Source of the DNA: Bradyrhizobium sp. KBS0727
GTDB lineage: Bacteria > Pseudomonadota > Alphaproteobacteria > Rhizobiales > Xanthobacteraceae
DNA length: 64,000 nucleotides
Direction of reading: 5' to 3'
Assembly: GCF_005937885.2 (NCBI RefSeq)
Contig: NZ_CP042176.1
Span: 3,281,501-3,345,500, forward strand
Made by a program: the position numbers and the translations under genes. Numbering within the stretch: the first letter of the stretch is position 1; the number at the start of each line of letters is the position of its first letter. The notes under the pieces were generated by a model, which saw only the letters and a list, made by a program, of their open reading frames with translations, did no database searches and was not told where the DNA came from. Below are positions 1 through 8,572 of this stretch, in pieces.

Positions 1-1999
1 CGTCTGCGCCGGTTTCGCTGAGTTTGACGAACAGCCCGGCGCGGGTGACGCCGGAAATGCGGCCCTGGAAGCTCGCGCCGATGCGATCGGCGAGGAAATG
101 CGCGATCAGGCGGTCCGCGGTCTCGCGTTCCGCCTTCATGGCGCGACGTTCTGTCACGGAAATTTGGGCTGCGACTTCGCCAAGGGTTTCCAGCGTCTCG
201 GTTTCCGGCAGCGCGCCTTCGCCGAGGCCGAGCGCCCGGATCAGCGCGCGATGCACGATCAGATCCGCGTATCGCCTGATAGGCGAAGTGAAATGCGCGT
301 AGCGGCGCAGGTTGAGGCCGAAATGGCCGTAATTCTCCGCCGAATATTCCGCCTGCGCCTGCGAGCGCAACACCACTTCGTTCACCAGCGGTTCGTAGTC
401 CTCGCCGCGAACTTGGCCCAGCACGCGATTGAACAGCGCAGGGCGCAGCGCGCCGGCCTTTGCGAACGGCAGATCGAGCGTCTTGAGGAATTCCGCGAGG
501 TTATGCACCTTCTCCTGCGACGGTTCGTCGTGCACCCGGTAGATCAGCGGCAGCGCCTTCTTTTCAAGCATCTCGGCTGCGGCGACGTTGGCAAGGATCA
601 TGAACTCTTCGATCAGCTTATGTGCGTCCAGCCGCTCCGGCACGACGACGCGATCGACGGTGCCGTCGGCTTTCAACAAAATCTTGCGTTCGGGCAGATC
701 GAGATCGAGCGGATCGCGTTCGTCACGGGCGAGTTTGACCAGCGCATAGGCCGCATAGAGCGGCTTGAGGATCGGCTCGAGCAGAGGGCCCGTGGTGTCG
801 TCGGGCCGGCCGTCGATGGCAGCCTGTGCCTGCGCGTAGTTGAGCTTCGCGGCCGAGCGCATCAGCACGCGATGAAAACTGTGCGATCGCTTGCGGCCGT
901 CACTGCCGATCACCATCCGCACCGCGAGCGCGCCGCGCGGCTCGCCCGGCACCAGCGAACAGAGATCGTTGGAGATGCGCTCGGGCAACATCGGCACCAC
1001 GCGATCGGGGAAATACACCGAATTGCCGCGCGTCAGCGCATCGCGGTCCAGCGCCGAGCCCGGCCGCACGTAGAAGGCAACGTCGGCGATGGCGACATGG
1101 ACGATATAGCCGCCCTTGTTGCTCGGATCCGGATCGGGCGCGGCATGCACCGCGTCGTCGTGATCCTTGGCGTCGGGCGGATCGATGGTCACGAGCGGCA
1201 GGTCGCGCCAGTCCTCGCGGCCCTTCAAGGTCGCGGGCTGCGCATCCTCGGCCTCGCGCAACGCTGACGGTGAAAACACCTGCGGGATTTCATGGGCGTG
1301 GATCGCGATCAGGCTGACGGCTTTCTCGGTCGCGAGCGAGCCGAGCCGCTCCTTCACCTTGCCCGACGCCAGTCCATAGCCGCGCGTGCGCACGAGATCG
1401 ACGCTGACAAGGTCGCCGTCCTCGGCGCCGCCGGTGTCGTCTTTCGCGATATTCAGTTCGCGGCCGGCCTGCTTCTTGTCGACGGGAACGAGACGGCCGC
1501 CGCCGGCGGGCAAAGCGCGGAAGATACCGAGCAGGCGGGTACGGGCGTGATCGATGACCTTGATGACGCGCCCGCGATAGGGCGTGCCGTCGTTGTCACC
1601 GGTCTTTTCGATGCGCAGCAGCGCGCGGTCGCCGACGCCGGCGGCGGTGCCGGGTTGCGGTCGGCGCGGAACGTGGATGTGGATTTTCGGGGCGGGTCCG
1701 TCCTGCTCGGTATCCCACTCGGTGGGAACCGCGAGCAGTTCGCCGTCGGTGTCGCGGCCGGTGATATCGGCCATCACGGTCGGGGGAAGGGCTGCCGGCT
1801 CCAGAATTTTGCGGCCGCGCTTGGCGACCGAGCCGTCATCGGCGAGCTCGCGCAGGATCTGCTTCAGCGCGACGCGGTCGGCGTTCTTCAGGCCGAACTC
1901 GCGCGCGATCTCGCGCGTGCCGATCTTGCCGGGATTCGCGCGGATGAAGGCGACGATGGCGTCCCGGCTCGGAAAACCACTGTCGTGCTTCTTGTTCAC
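1..1999 (-). CDS. rnr: Ribonuclease R, 3' end missing at window edge
   Basis: This is a processive 3'-5' exoribonuclease that degrades structured RNA. About 666 codons are present and the C-terminus lies beyond the left edge. The start is a GTG directly after the topA TAA in the same frame, so no earlier start is possible; a later one cannot be excluded. I read an N-terminal winged-helix-like segment (about residues 10-65), an RNB catalytic motif DAKDHDDAVHA near residues 276-286 carrying the metal-binding aspartates, the later RNB signature FTSPIRRYADLIVHRAL, and the beginning of an S1 domain (GRISGVTRAGLFVKL) at the window edge. The gene is in tandem with topA on the same strand and probably cotranscribed. 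Confidence 0.93.
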   Translation of the reverse strand, partial: MNKKHDSGFPSRDAIVAFIRANPGKIGTREIAREFGLKNADRVALKQILRELADDGSVAKRGRKILEPAALPPTVMADITGRDTDGELLAVPTEWDTEQDGPAPKIHIHVPRRPQPGTAAGVGDRALLRIEKTGDNDGTPYRGRVIKVIDHARTRLLGIFRALPAGGGRLVPVDKKQAGRELNIAKDDTGGAEDGDLVSVDLVRTRGYGLASGKVKERLGSLATEKAVSLIAIHAHEIPQVFSPSALREAEDAQPATLKGREDWRDLPLVTIDPPDAKDHDDAVHAAPDPDPSNKGGYIVHVAIADVAFYVRPGSALDRDALTRGNSVYFPDRVVPMLPERISNDLCSLVPGEPRGALAVRMVIGSDGRKRSHSFHRVLMRSAAKLNYAQAQAAIDGRPDDTTGPLLEPILKPLYAAYALVKLARDERDPLDLDLPERKILLKADGTVDRVVVPERLDAHKLIEEFMILANVAAAEMLEKKALPLIYRVHDEPSQEKVHNLAEFLKTLDLPFAKAGALRPALFNRVLGQVRGEDYEPLVNEVVLRSQAQAEYSAENYGHFGLNLRRYAHFTSPIRRYADLIVHRALIRALGLGEGALPETETLETLGEVAAQISVTERRAMKAERETADRLIAHFLADRIGASFQGRISGVTRAGLFVKLSETGAD

Positions 2000-4753
2000 T
2001 TATCCCCGGGCCTTGCCCGCGCTCTTCTTCGCGGGCGGTTTGGATGCTGCCGGCTTGGCCGCCGACGTCTTGGCTGCAGAGGCAACCGGCGCGCGCGCCT
2101 TGCTCACGGCATTCGCCTTCGGTTTCGCTGCCGCCTTCTTCACCGCGGCCTTCTTGGCAGGCTTTGGCGCGTCGGGATCGGCAGGTTTGGCGGCGGCCTT
2201 CTTCGGCGCGGCTTTCTTGGCGCCACGCTTGGGCTTGCCGCCGCCCTTGGCGGCGCGTTCGTCGATCAGCGCGATGGCTTCCGCGAGCGTAATCGTCTCC
2301 GGCGTCTTGTCGCTCGGGATCGTGGCATTGACGCCACCTGACGTGACATACGCACCGTAGCGGCCGTTCTTAACCGCAACCCCGCCGAGGCTCGGGTGTT
2401 CGCCGAGCGGCTTGCCGGGATCGGCGCCGAAACGACGTCCGCTCGGGCCTTTTGCAATTTTTTCGGCGATCAGCGTCACCGCGCGGTTGAGGCCGATGTC
2501 GAACACCTCGTCGCCGGCCTCCAGGCTCGCATAGGTTTTTTCGTGGCGCACGAACGGGCCGAAGCGGCCGATGCCGGCGGTGATCGGCTCGCCGGTTTCC
2601 GGATGCTTGCCGATTTCGCGCGGGAGCGACAATAGCTTCAGCGCCAGTTCGAGCTCCATGTCGCCGGGCGACATGTTCTTCGGAATGCCGGCGCGCCGGG
2701 GTTTTTCGCCCTCGGCATAATCCTTTTGCTCGCCGAGCTGGATGTAGGGACCGAAGCGTCCGGCTTTCACCGTGACGTCGAGATCGGTCGCCGGATCCTT
2801 GCCGAGCACGCGGTCGGCGCCGGCTTCGCCGTCGGCAGCCAGCGGACGCGTGTGCCGACATTCGGGATAGTTCGAGCAGCCGACAAAGGCGCCGAACTTG
2901 CCGGCCTTCAGGTTGAGCCTGCCGGTGCCGCAGGTCGGGCATTGCCTGACATCGCCGCCATCCGCGCGCGGCGGATAGATGTGCGGTCCCAACATGTCGT
3001 CGAGCACGTCGAGCACTTCGGAGACGCGAATGTCCTTGATGTCGGCGACCGCGCCGGAAAAGCCGACCCAGAACTCCTTCAGCACCTGCTGCCAGGAGAT
3101 CTCGTTGTTGGAAATGCGGTCGAGCTGCTCCTCCAGATTGGCGGTGAAATCGTATTCCACATAGCGCGCGAAGAAGTTCTCCAGGAACGCGACCACGACG
3201 CGTCCCTTGTCCTCGCCATGCAGTCGCTTCTTCTCGAGCTTGACGTAACCGCGGTCCTTCAGCACCTGCAGGATCGATGCGTAGGTCGAGGGACGGCCGA
3301 TGCCGAGCTCTTCCATCCGCTTGACCAATGATGCTTCCGAGAAGCGCGGCGGCGGTTCGGTGAAGTGCTGCGTGACCGCAAGGTTCTGCCGCTTCAGCGC
3401 TTCGCCCTCGCTCATGGCGGGGAGGCGGCGACTGTCGTCATCGTCGGCGTCGTCGTCGCGGCCTTCCTGGTAGAGCGCGAGGAAGCCGTCGAACTTCACG
3501 ACCTGACCGCTGGCGCGCAGGTCCAGCACGCGGGAGCCGGCCTTCGCGGCGATATCCACCGTGGTGCGTTCGAGTTCGGCCGATTCCATCTGGCTCGCGA
3601 TGGTGCGGATCCAGATCAGCTCATAGAGCTTGGCCTGATCGGTATCGAGGCGGCGGCGCATTTCGGCGGGCCGGCGCGACAGGTCGGTCGGGCGGATCGC
3701 TTCGTGCGCTTCCTGCGCGTTCTTGGCCTTGGTCTGGTACTGGCGCGGCGCATCCGGCACATAGGCGTTGCCGTAGTCCTCGCCGATCACCTTGCGCGCC
3801 TGCGTGATCGCAGAGCCGTCGATCTGCACGCCGTCGGTTCGCATATAGGTAATGAGACCGGTGGTCTCGCCGCCGATATCGATGCCCTCATAGAGCCGCT
3901 GTGCGATCCGCATCGTATGCGCCGGCGCAAAGCCGAGCTTGCGGCTCGCTTCCTGCTGCAGTGTCGAGGTGGTGAAGGGCGCCTGCGGATTGCGGCGCGC
4001 CGGTTTGGCTTCGACCGTCGAAACCGTGAAGTTCGCGGCCTCGATCGCCTTCTTGAACTCTTCGGCTTCCGCGCCCGATCCGATGTCGAGCCGCTGGATC
4101 TTCTTGCCGTCGGCGCCGACCAGGCGGGCCTCGAAGGCGTCGCCGCGCGGCGTCGTCAGCGTTGCCACCAGCGACCAGTATTCGCGCGCGACGAACTTCT
4201 CGATCTCGAGTTCGCGGTCGCACACCAGCCGCAGCGCCACCGACTGCACGCGGCCGGCCGAGCGCGCGCCCGGCAACTTGCGCCACAACACCGGCGAGAG
4301 CGTGAAGCCGACTAGATAGTCGAGCGCCCGGCGCGCCATATAGGCGTCGACCAGCGCGCCGTCGATCTGGCGCGGCGCCTTCATGGCATCCGTCACCGCC
4401 TGTTTGGTGATCGCGTTGAACACGACGCGCTCGATCTTGTGGTCCTTGATCGCGCGCTTCTCTTTCAGCACTTCCAGCACGTGCCAGGAAATCGCTTCGC
4501 CCTCGCGGTCAGGGTCGGTTGCGAGGATCAGGCGGTCGGCGCCCTTGAGGGCCTTGGCGATGTCGTTGAGCCGGCCGGCCGCCTTGGGGTCGACCTCCCA
4601 GATCATCTGAAAATTGGCTTCCGGATCGACCGATCCGTTCTTGGCAGGCAGGTCGCGAACATGGCCGAACGAGGCCAGAACCTCATAGGAGGCGCCCAAA
4701 TATTTGTTGATCGTCTTGGCTTTCGCCGGCGACTCCACAATGACGATATTCAT
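2000..4753 (-). CDS. topA: DNA topoisomerase I (type IA)
   Basis: This enzyme relaxes negative supercoils by breaking and rejoining one DNA strand. The ATG at 4753 gives 917 residues beginning MNIVIVESPAKAK. That is the usual Toprim start, with Glu8 and the DPDREGE acidic motif at 80-86, so the longer open frame upstream is rejected. The catalytic tyrosine is Tyr303 in ITYMRTDG. A four-Cys zinc ribbon (CPTC...GCSNYPEC) follows the core, then three Topo-C-like repeats (GRFGPYIQLG, GRFGPFVRH, GRYGAYVTSGG), and finally a Lys/Ala/Pro-rich tail of about 90 residues, as is common in rhizobial TopA. The stop abuts the rnr GTG. Confidence 0.97.
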   Translation of the reverse strand: MNIVIVESPAKAKTINKYLGASYEVLASFGHVRDLPAKNGSVDPEANFQMIWEVDPKAAGRLNDIAKALKGADRLILATDPDREGEAISWHVLEVLKEKRAIKDHKIERVVFNAITKQAVTDAMKAPRQIDGALVDAYMARRALDYLVGFTLSPVLWRKLPGARSAGRVQSVALRLVCDRELEIEKFVAREYWSLVATLTTPRGDAFEARLVGADGKKIQRLDIGSGAEAEEFKKAIEAANFTVSTVEAKPARRNPQAPFTTSTLQQEASRKLGFAPAHTMRIAQRLYEGIDIGGETTGLITYMRTDGVQIDGSAITQARKVIGEDYGNAYVPDAPRQYQTKAKNAQEAHEAIRPTDLSRRPAEMRRRLDTDQAKLYELIWIRTIASQMESAELERTTVDIAAKAGSRVLDLRASGQVVKFDGFLALYQEGRDDDADDDDSRRLPAMSEGEALKRQNLAVTQHFTEPPPRFSEASLVKRMEELGIGRPSTYASILQVLKDRGYVKLEKKRLHGEDKGRVVVAFLENFFARYVEYDFTANLEEQLDRISNNEISWQQVLKEFWVGFSGAVADIKDIRVSEVLDVLDDMLGPHIYPPRADGGDVRQCPTCGTGRLNLKAGKFGAFVGCSNYPECRHTRPLAADGEAGADRVLGKDPATDLDVTVKAGRFGPYIQLGEQKDYAEGEKPRRAGIPKNMSPGDMELELALKLLSLPREIGKHPETGEPITAGIGRFGPFVRHEKTYASLEAGDEVFDIGLNRAVTLIAEKIAKGPSGRRFGADPGKPLGEHPSLGGVAVKNGRYGAYVTSGGVNATIPSDKTPETITLAEAIALIDERAAKGGGKPKRGAKKAAPKKAAAKPADPDAPKPAKKAAVKKAAAKPKANAVSKARAPVASAAKTSAAKPAASKPPAKKSAGKARG

Positions 4754-4926
4754 GTCATTCCAATAGCTTACGGGAAAAGATAAAGGCCGGTATCGCGAGA
4801 CTCGCGCCAGCCGTTTCGGACCGAACATGGGGTGGTGAGGCCCCCCTGTCAAATCGACAGATATTGAGCAGGGAGGCGCGGGATGCGACTTTGTATTTAT
4901 AGCGCTGCAGAATACGTCCTAGAGTT

Positions 4927-5226
4927 GTGTCAATAAACCGGCTATTTCTGAATTATATTGTGTTGGATTGGGATACCGATTTATTGAGCAAGGCACGGGG
5001 CGGCCGGAAGCGCACGGCTTCGGGTGGAGCCGGGCGATCTTCAACGGATGAACGCGACGGGGAGGGCGGCCCCGACGAGGCCGTGGCCTTCATCGCGGAA
5101 ACCGTGGCCGAATTGGTCAAGCTCGCAAAGAACCACCGGCTTGAGGTCCTCAGCCACCTGCTCGGCATGGCACAGCTCGAGGCGGAAGAGCGGATGCGGA
5201 CCCGCAGCAAGCGCAAGCTGTCGTGA
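4927..5226 (+). CDS. Small hypothetical protein, helical C-terminus
   Basis: I recognise no domain. The frame encodes 99 residues from a GTG; GTG 4960 or TTG 4963 are plausible alternatives, giving about 87 residues. The first half is rich in Gly, Arg and Asp and is probably disordered. The second half (DEAVAFIAETVAELVKLAKNH onward, written here as a pattern of regularly spaced Ala/Val/Leu) looks like one long amphipathic helix ending in a basic tail. It lies between the divergent topA promoter and the convergent hxlR gene. Codon use is consistent with coding but there is no independent support. Confidence 0.55.
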   Translation: MSINRLFLNYIVLDWDTDLLSKARGGRKRTASGGAGRSSTDERDGEGGPDEAVAFIAETVAELVKLAKNHRLEVLSHLLGMAQLEAEERMRTRSKRKLS

Positions 5227-5232
5227 GCGCCG

Positions 5233-5709
5233 CTATGTCGTAACCCGCTGGCCAGGCTTTCCGGCAGGTCGTCGCTGCAACGCCGTATCCGCCTGTGTCA
5301 GCAGCCTTCCGTCCTCGGAATGCAGTTCGAGTTTGCGCACCGGCCGGCCGTTCTCCTTGTCGACCAGGATGGTGGCAATCTCCTCCGGCCGCTCGTCGAA
5401 TTCCTCGCTCCATTGGCGTAGCGCGACCAGAACAGGAAACACGCCGCGGCCCTTCGGCGTCAGCAGATATTCCTGATAGGCGCTGCCGTCGGAGGCGGGC
5501 GCCGTTTTCAGGATGCCCTGATCGACCAGCGCCCGCAGCCGCACCGTCAGAATATTCTTGGCGAGCCCCAGTTTCTTCTGGAATTCGCCGAAACGACGGC
5601 TGCCAAACAAGGCCTCGCGAATAATCAGCATCGACCACCAGTCGCCGATCGCATCCAGCGATCGTGCGATCGGGCAGTCGTCGCGCTCAAAGCTCGTCCG
5701 TTTCACCAT
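5233..5709 (-). CDS. HxlR-family transcriptional regulator
   Basis: This is a winged-helix regulator of the HxlR/DUF24 type, 158 residues from the ATG at 5709. The family signature is clear: a conserved Cys12 in DDCPIARSLDAIGDWW, the recognition helix region (FGEFQKKLGLAKNILTVRL) and the wing (YLLTPKGRGV). In related proteins Cys12 senses quinones or other electrophiles; sensing here is inferred. The gene is divergent from an SDR oxidoreductase, and the 112-bp gap holds a large palindrome that is the likely shared operator. The open frame extends upstream antisense to the SDR gene, but the family N-terminus fixes this start. Confidence 0.9.
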   Translation of the reverse strand: MVKRTSFERDDCPIARSLDAIGDWWSMLIIREALFGSRRFGEFQKKLGLAKNILTVRLRALVDQGILKTAPASDGSAYQEYLLTPKGRGVFPVLVALRQWSEEFDERPEEIATILVDKENGRPVRKLELHSEDGRLLTQADTALQRRPAGKPGQRVTT

Positions 5710-5752
5710 GGCTATCTCCGCCGGGACAGCAGGACCGATCACGGTCTTGTGT

Positions 5753-5808
5753 GGTTGCATTATAAAACCAGACGCCCTACGTAGGCAATCTAGTTTAATA
5801 ATGCAACC
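5753..5808. promoter_or_regulatory. 56-bp concentric palindrome, likely HxlR operator
   Basis: The outer arms 5753-5772 and 5789-5808 are 20-bp inverted repeats matching at 18 of 20 positions (core GGTTGCATTAT / ATAATGCAACC). At the exact centre sits a 10-bp perfect palindrome CCTACGTAGG (5776-5785). Over the whole 56 bp, 23 of 28 base pairs are symmetric. It lies between the divergent hxlR and SDR start codons, 13 bp from the SDR ATG, where autoregulated HxlR operators are usually found. Confidence 0.75.
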
Positions 5809-5821
5809 AACGGAGACTGTT

Positions 5822-6595
5822 ATGAGGCTGGCAAACAAGACGGCGTGGATCACCGGCGGCAATGCCGGCATCGGCTTGGCGACTGCGAAACTGTTCGTTG
5901 CGGAGGGCGCGAAAGTGCTGATCACGGGACGAAACCAGGCGACGCTGGAGGCCGCCGCAAAGGAACTCGGGCCGAATGCGCTCGCGATCGTCGCCGATGC
6001 GACCGATATCGCCGCCACCGACGCCGCCCTCAAGCAGGCCGCGGCAAAGTTCGGCAAGCTCGATATCGTGTTTGCCAATGCAGGCATCGCCGGACCGTCG
6101 CCACTCGGTAGCACCACGCTTGCGGCGTTCGACAATGTGATCCGGACCAATCTCACCTCGGTGTTCTTCACGGTGCAGTCGGCGCTGCCGCACCTCAACG
6201 ACAACGCCTCGATCATTTTGAACGGATCCGTGATTTCCGTGCTCGGCATTCCCGGCCAATCGGCCTATGCCGCGGCCAAGGCCGGCGTCCGCGCGATGGC
6301 GCGCTCCATGGCGTCGGAACTGTCGCCGCGCGGCATCCGCGTCAATGTCGTGTCACCCGGCGCGATCCGCACAGCGATCTGGGGTGCTGCGGTCGCAACG
6401 CCGGAAGCCGAAAAGGCGTTTGAAAAGCGGATTGCATTGTCCACCCCGCTCGGACGGCTCGGCGAGACCGATCAGGTGGCCAAGACGGTGCTGTTCCTCG
6501 CTTCCGATGACGCCTCTCACGTTCAGGCCCAGGAACTGTTCGTCGATGGCGGCGCGACGGCGTCACCGAGCGGCGCACCGATCTATCGCGGATAA
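5822..6595 (+). CDS. SDR-family NAD(P)-dependent oxidoreductase
   Basis: This is a classical short-chain dehydrogenase/reductase of 257 residues from the ATG at 5822. It has the nucleotide-binding motif TGGNAGIG (11-18), the structural NAG motif (NAGIAG near 86), catalytic Ser136, Tyr149 and Lys153 (YAAAK), and the C-terminal FVDGG pattern. The substrate cannot be read from the sequence. Its divergent HxlR regulator suggests induction by an electrophilic or quinone-like compound, which is inference. The start is chosen from the SDR N-terminus and the ribosome site CGGAG shortly upstream; the longer open frame would run through the operator and into hxlR. Confidence 0.9.
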   Translation: MRLANKTAWITGGNAGIGLATAKLFVAEGAKVLITGRNQATLEAAAKELGPNALAIVADATDIAATDAALKQAAAKFGKLDIVFANAGIAGPSPLGSTTLAAFDNVIRTNLTSVFFTVQSALPHLNDNASIILNGSVISVLGIPGQSAYAAAKAGVRAMARSMASELSPRGIRVNVVSPGAIRTAIWGAAVATPEAEKAFEKRIALSTPLGRLGETDQVAKTVLFLASDDASHVQAQELFVDGGATASPSGAPIYRG

Positions 6596-6785
6596 ACTTC
6601 TTCCAAATTATCGAATCGGGTCAGTGCCATCGGGCGAAAAATTCTTTCACCGGTTGCGCTGTCCGGTTCCCTCGTCTGGCGGACGTATTTTTGAGGCGCG
6701 CTCAAAAACATTGAACCTTCGTGGCAGGTGCCAAGACATTCCCAAGGGCCGGGATTTTTGACTACGAAATTCATTGGAGGCAGTC

Positions 6786-6944
6786 ATGCCGAAAGCCGCC
6801 CGCATCGCTAAGCCGATTGTCACCGAGTCCGCATCAGAGAATTCGGATATCACCCAACTGGTTTCAATCGCGTTGTTTTCAGGTATCGGTCTTTTGATCT
6901 CGCTCGTTGCCGTCATCCTGGGCGTACAGGGCGTCTGGTACTGA
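6786..6944 (+). CDS. 52-residue single-pass membrane peptide
   Basis: The ATG is preceded by a strong GGAGG five bases upstream (6776-6780). The peptide starts MPKAARIAKPIV, continues with a short polar stretch, and ends in one hydrophobic helix of about 22 residues (LVSIALFSGIGLLISLVAV) before VQGVWY and a TGA. The short basic N-terminus suggests N-in topology. I know no function. Ribosome site, hydrophobic pattern and coding-like composition support a real gene. Confidence 0.6.
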   Translation: MPKAARIAKPIVTESASENSDITQLVSIALFSGIGLLISLVAVILGVQGVWY

Positions 6945-6966
6945 AAATCTCCGTCATCATGTGACA

Positions 6967-6999
6967 CCCGCCTGCCGCAGTCGTCAGGCGGCAGGCGGT
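6967..6999. terminator. Strong hairpin between convergent genes
   Basis: A 10-bp perfect stem (CGCCTGCCGC 6969-6978 with GCGGCAGGCG 6988-6997) lies between the stop codon of the 52-residue peptide and the convergent azoreductase stop. There is no T-run, so intrinsic termination is uncertain. Confidence 0.35.
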
Positions 7000-7018
7000 G
7001 CCGGCACGAAGTTTCCTG

Positions 7019-7627
7019 CTACGCAGCGTTGAGGCTGCCCGCTGCTCTCAAGGCATCTGCCACCGCTTTTTCGCGATGCTCGGGGCCGACCTGGATACCG
7101 TCGGCGGAAATGAATTCGGGATTGGCCACGCCTATAAAGCCGAACACCCAACGCAGGTAGGTTTCCAGATGTTCGCCGACCGCAGCCGGCGTGCCCGCGC
7201 CATAAAATCCGCCGCGTGAGATCGCAACGATGACGCGCTTGTTGCCGACGAGGCCTTCAACACCCTGCGCGCTGTATTTGAACGTCTTGCCCGCCACCAG
7301 GATGCGGTCGATCCAGGCCTTGAGCTGGCTCGGAATCGTGAAATTGTACATGGGCGCGCCGAGCACGACGATGTCGGCGGCGAGAAACTCTTCCAGCACG
7401 GTCTGGCCGGCGGCGATGTCCGACTGTAGCGCGGCCTCGGGCTCGGCGCCCTGACCGGCGGCCAGATGAGATCCTGAGAGATGTGCCAGTGGCGTCAGCG
7501 TCAGGTCGCGGTAGCTGACGTCGAGGTGAGGGGTTGCCTTGCGCAGCCGATCGACGATGGCGGCGGAAACCTGGCGGCTGACGGAGTGGGGCCCCAGCAC
7601 GCTGGAGTCGATGTGGAGAAGTTTCAT
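7019..7627 (-). CDS. azoR: FMN-dependent NADH-azoreductase
   Basis: This is a flavodoxin-fold quinone/azo reductase of the AzoR (AcpD) family, 202 residues from the ATG at 7627. The N-terminus MKLLHIDSS with a following SVSRQ matches the FMN phosphate-binding region, and [17 protein letters not shown] is the family signature. The SRGG near residue 140 is the second FMN contact region. The enzyme reduces quinones and azo compounds with two electrons. It is divergent from an HxlR regulator, a common pairing in which the regulator senses quinone or diamide stress; that role is inferred here. Confidence 0.92.
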   Translation of the reverse strand: MKLLHIDSSVLGPHSVSRQVSAAIVDRLRKATPHLDVSYRDLTLTPLAHLSGSHLAAGQGAEPEAALQSDIAAGQTVLEEFLAADIVVLGAPMYNFTIPSQLKAWIDRILVAGKTFKYSAQGVEGLVGNKRVIVAISRGGFYGAGTPAAVGEHLETYLRWVFGFIGVANPEFISADGIQVGPEHREKAVADALRAAGSLNAA

Positions 7628-7704
7628 AGGTGTCACCCTTGGTATAAGTTTGTAACTGGCGCTATATGAGTGACCACCTATATTTCCCGCAAGAACGCAC
7701 AATT

Positions 7705-7742
7705 TTGAAACCCGAGCACAGTCTTGAAACCTGAGCACACCC
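7705..7742. repeat. 19-bp tandem duplication at hxlR start
   Basis: Two adjacent 19-bp units (7705-7723 and 7724-7742), both beginning TTGAAACC, match at 16 of 19 positions. The second contains the TTG that opens the downstream HxlR frame; the first puts a TTG one frame away. Confidence 0.7.
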
Positions 7743-8155
7743 ATGTGCCTGTCCTGCCGCCCAGTCCGCATCTCGACAGCGACTGCCGCGGCGTCGCCTC
7801 GATCCTGGCCCGGGTCGGCGACAAATGGAGCGTGTTCGTCATCATGATGCTCGGCGACGGCCCGAAGCGCTTCAACGAGATCAAGCGCATGATCGGCGGC
7901 ATCTCGCAGCGAATGTTGACGCTGACGCTGCGCGGCCTCGAGCGGGATGGCCTGGTGACGCGAACCGTATTCCCGACCATCCCGCCGCGCGTCGATTACG
8001 AACTCACCGATCTCGGGCGCGGTCTGTCGAAACCGGTCGAGGCGCTCGGCAAATGGGCGTTCGATCATCGGGTCGAGATCGAAAGCGCGCGAACGAAATT
8101 CGACGGGCGCAACGACAAAGCGTTTTCAAGCGAAGTGGATACCGGTTCGCGTTAA
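7724..8155 (+). CDS. HxlR-family regulator with repeat-derived tail
   Basis: This is a winged-helix regulator of 143 residues, divergent from azoR. Core motifs are [18 protein letters not shown], with the family cysteine, then [18 protein letters not shown] and [11 protein letters not shown]. No ATG is available. TTG 7724 is the first candidate, inside a tandem duplication, and GTG 7745 is a good alternative. The final residues (about [11 protein letters not shown]) are encoded by a dispersed intergenic repeat starting at 8117, so the ancestral C-terminus was probably shorter or different. It likely controls azoR and itself. Confidence 0.85.
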   Translation: MKPEHTHVPVLPPSPHLDSDCRGVASILARVGDKWSVFVIMMLGDGPKRFNEIKRMIGGISQRMLTLTLRGLERDGLVTRTVFPTIPPRVDYELTDLGRGLSKPVEALGKWAFDHRVEIESARTKFDGRNDKAFSSEVDTGSR

Positions 8156-8175
8156 GAAAACGCGTCAAATAATAA
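8117..8175 (+). repeat. Dispersed repeat, copy A (partial)
   Basis: This is the first module of a repeat found four times in the window. It starts AAAGCGTTTTCAAGCGAAG and ends GAAAACGCGTCAAA, giving a GCGTTTTC/GAAAACGC inverted pair around a central ACCGGTTCGCG. It overlaps the 3' end of the upstream hxlR gene and provides its TAA. The 3' hairpin module seen in the other copies is absent. Confidence 0.75.
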
Positions 8176-8572
8176 TCGACTAGGCCGTGAACCCATGCAT
8201 CTACCTGGCGGACGGCCTGCTAAAGTCCGCTGTGCACCGATGGCGACCAAATTCTGCAACGCAGCTAAATGACGCAATGGGCCAACTCCGGACATTCCCA
8301 GGAGCCGCAGTCGCCGCCTCCGGGCAGTATGCCAATCGGACCTTCGGGCGAAGCCACCTGTTTCTCAACCGCGTCAGGTGGCGTAGAATGTAGTTGCCCT
8401 TGAAGCGGGACGTGCCGAAATCGCCGTTCGGGGCGAACGAGCAGCACTGGTGCCATCGGCAGGCACGTTCCCTTAAGAGACCGACCCTTTTTTCGGTTTC
8501 GCGCCACCATTCACCACGAAGTGTGCACGCCGCTTCTGCGGCGGCTCGCTGCGTAACGTCGGGAGAAAGGCG
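8176..8572. other. Intergenic region, no gene supported
   Basis: About 400 bp follow the repeat. Short open frames on both strands lack ribosome sites or recognisable products. No convincing promoter or RNA structure was found. Confidence 0.5.

Noticed and set aside
98-1267. Long open frame on the plus strand opposite rnr
   Set aside because: High G+C creates open antisense frames; the minus strand encodes a clear RNase R with all motifs.
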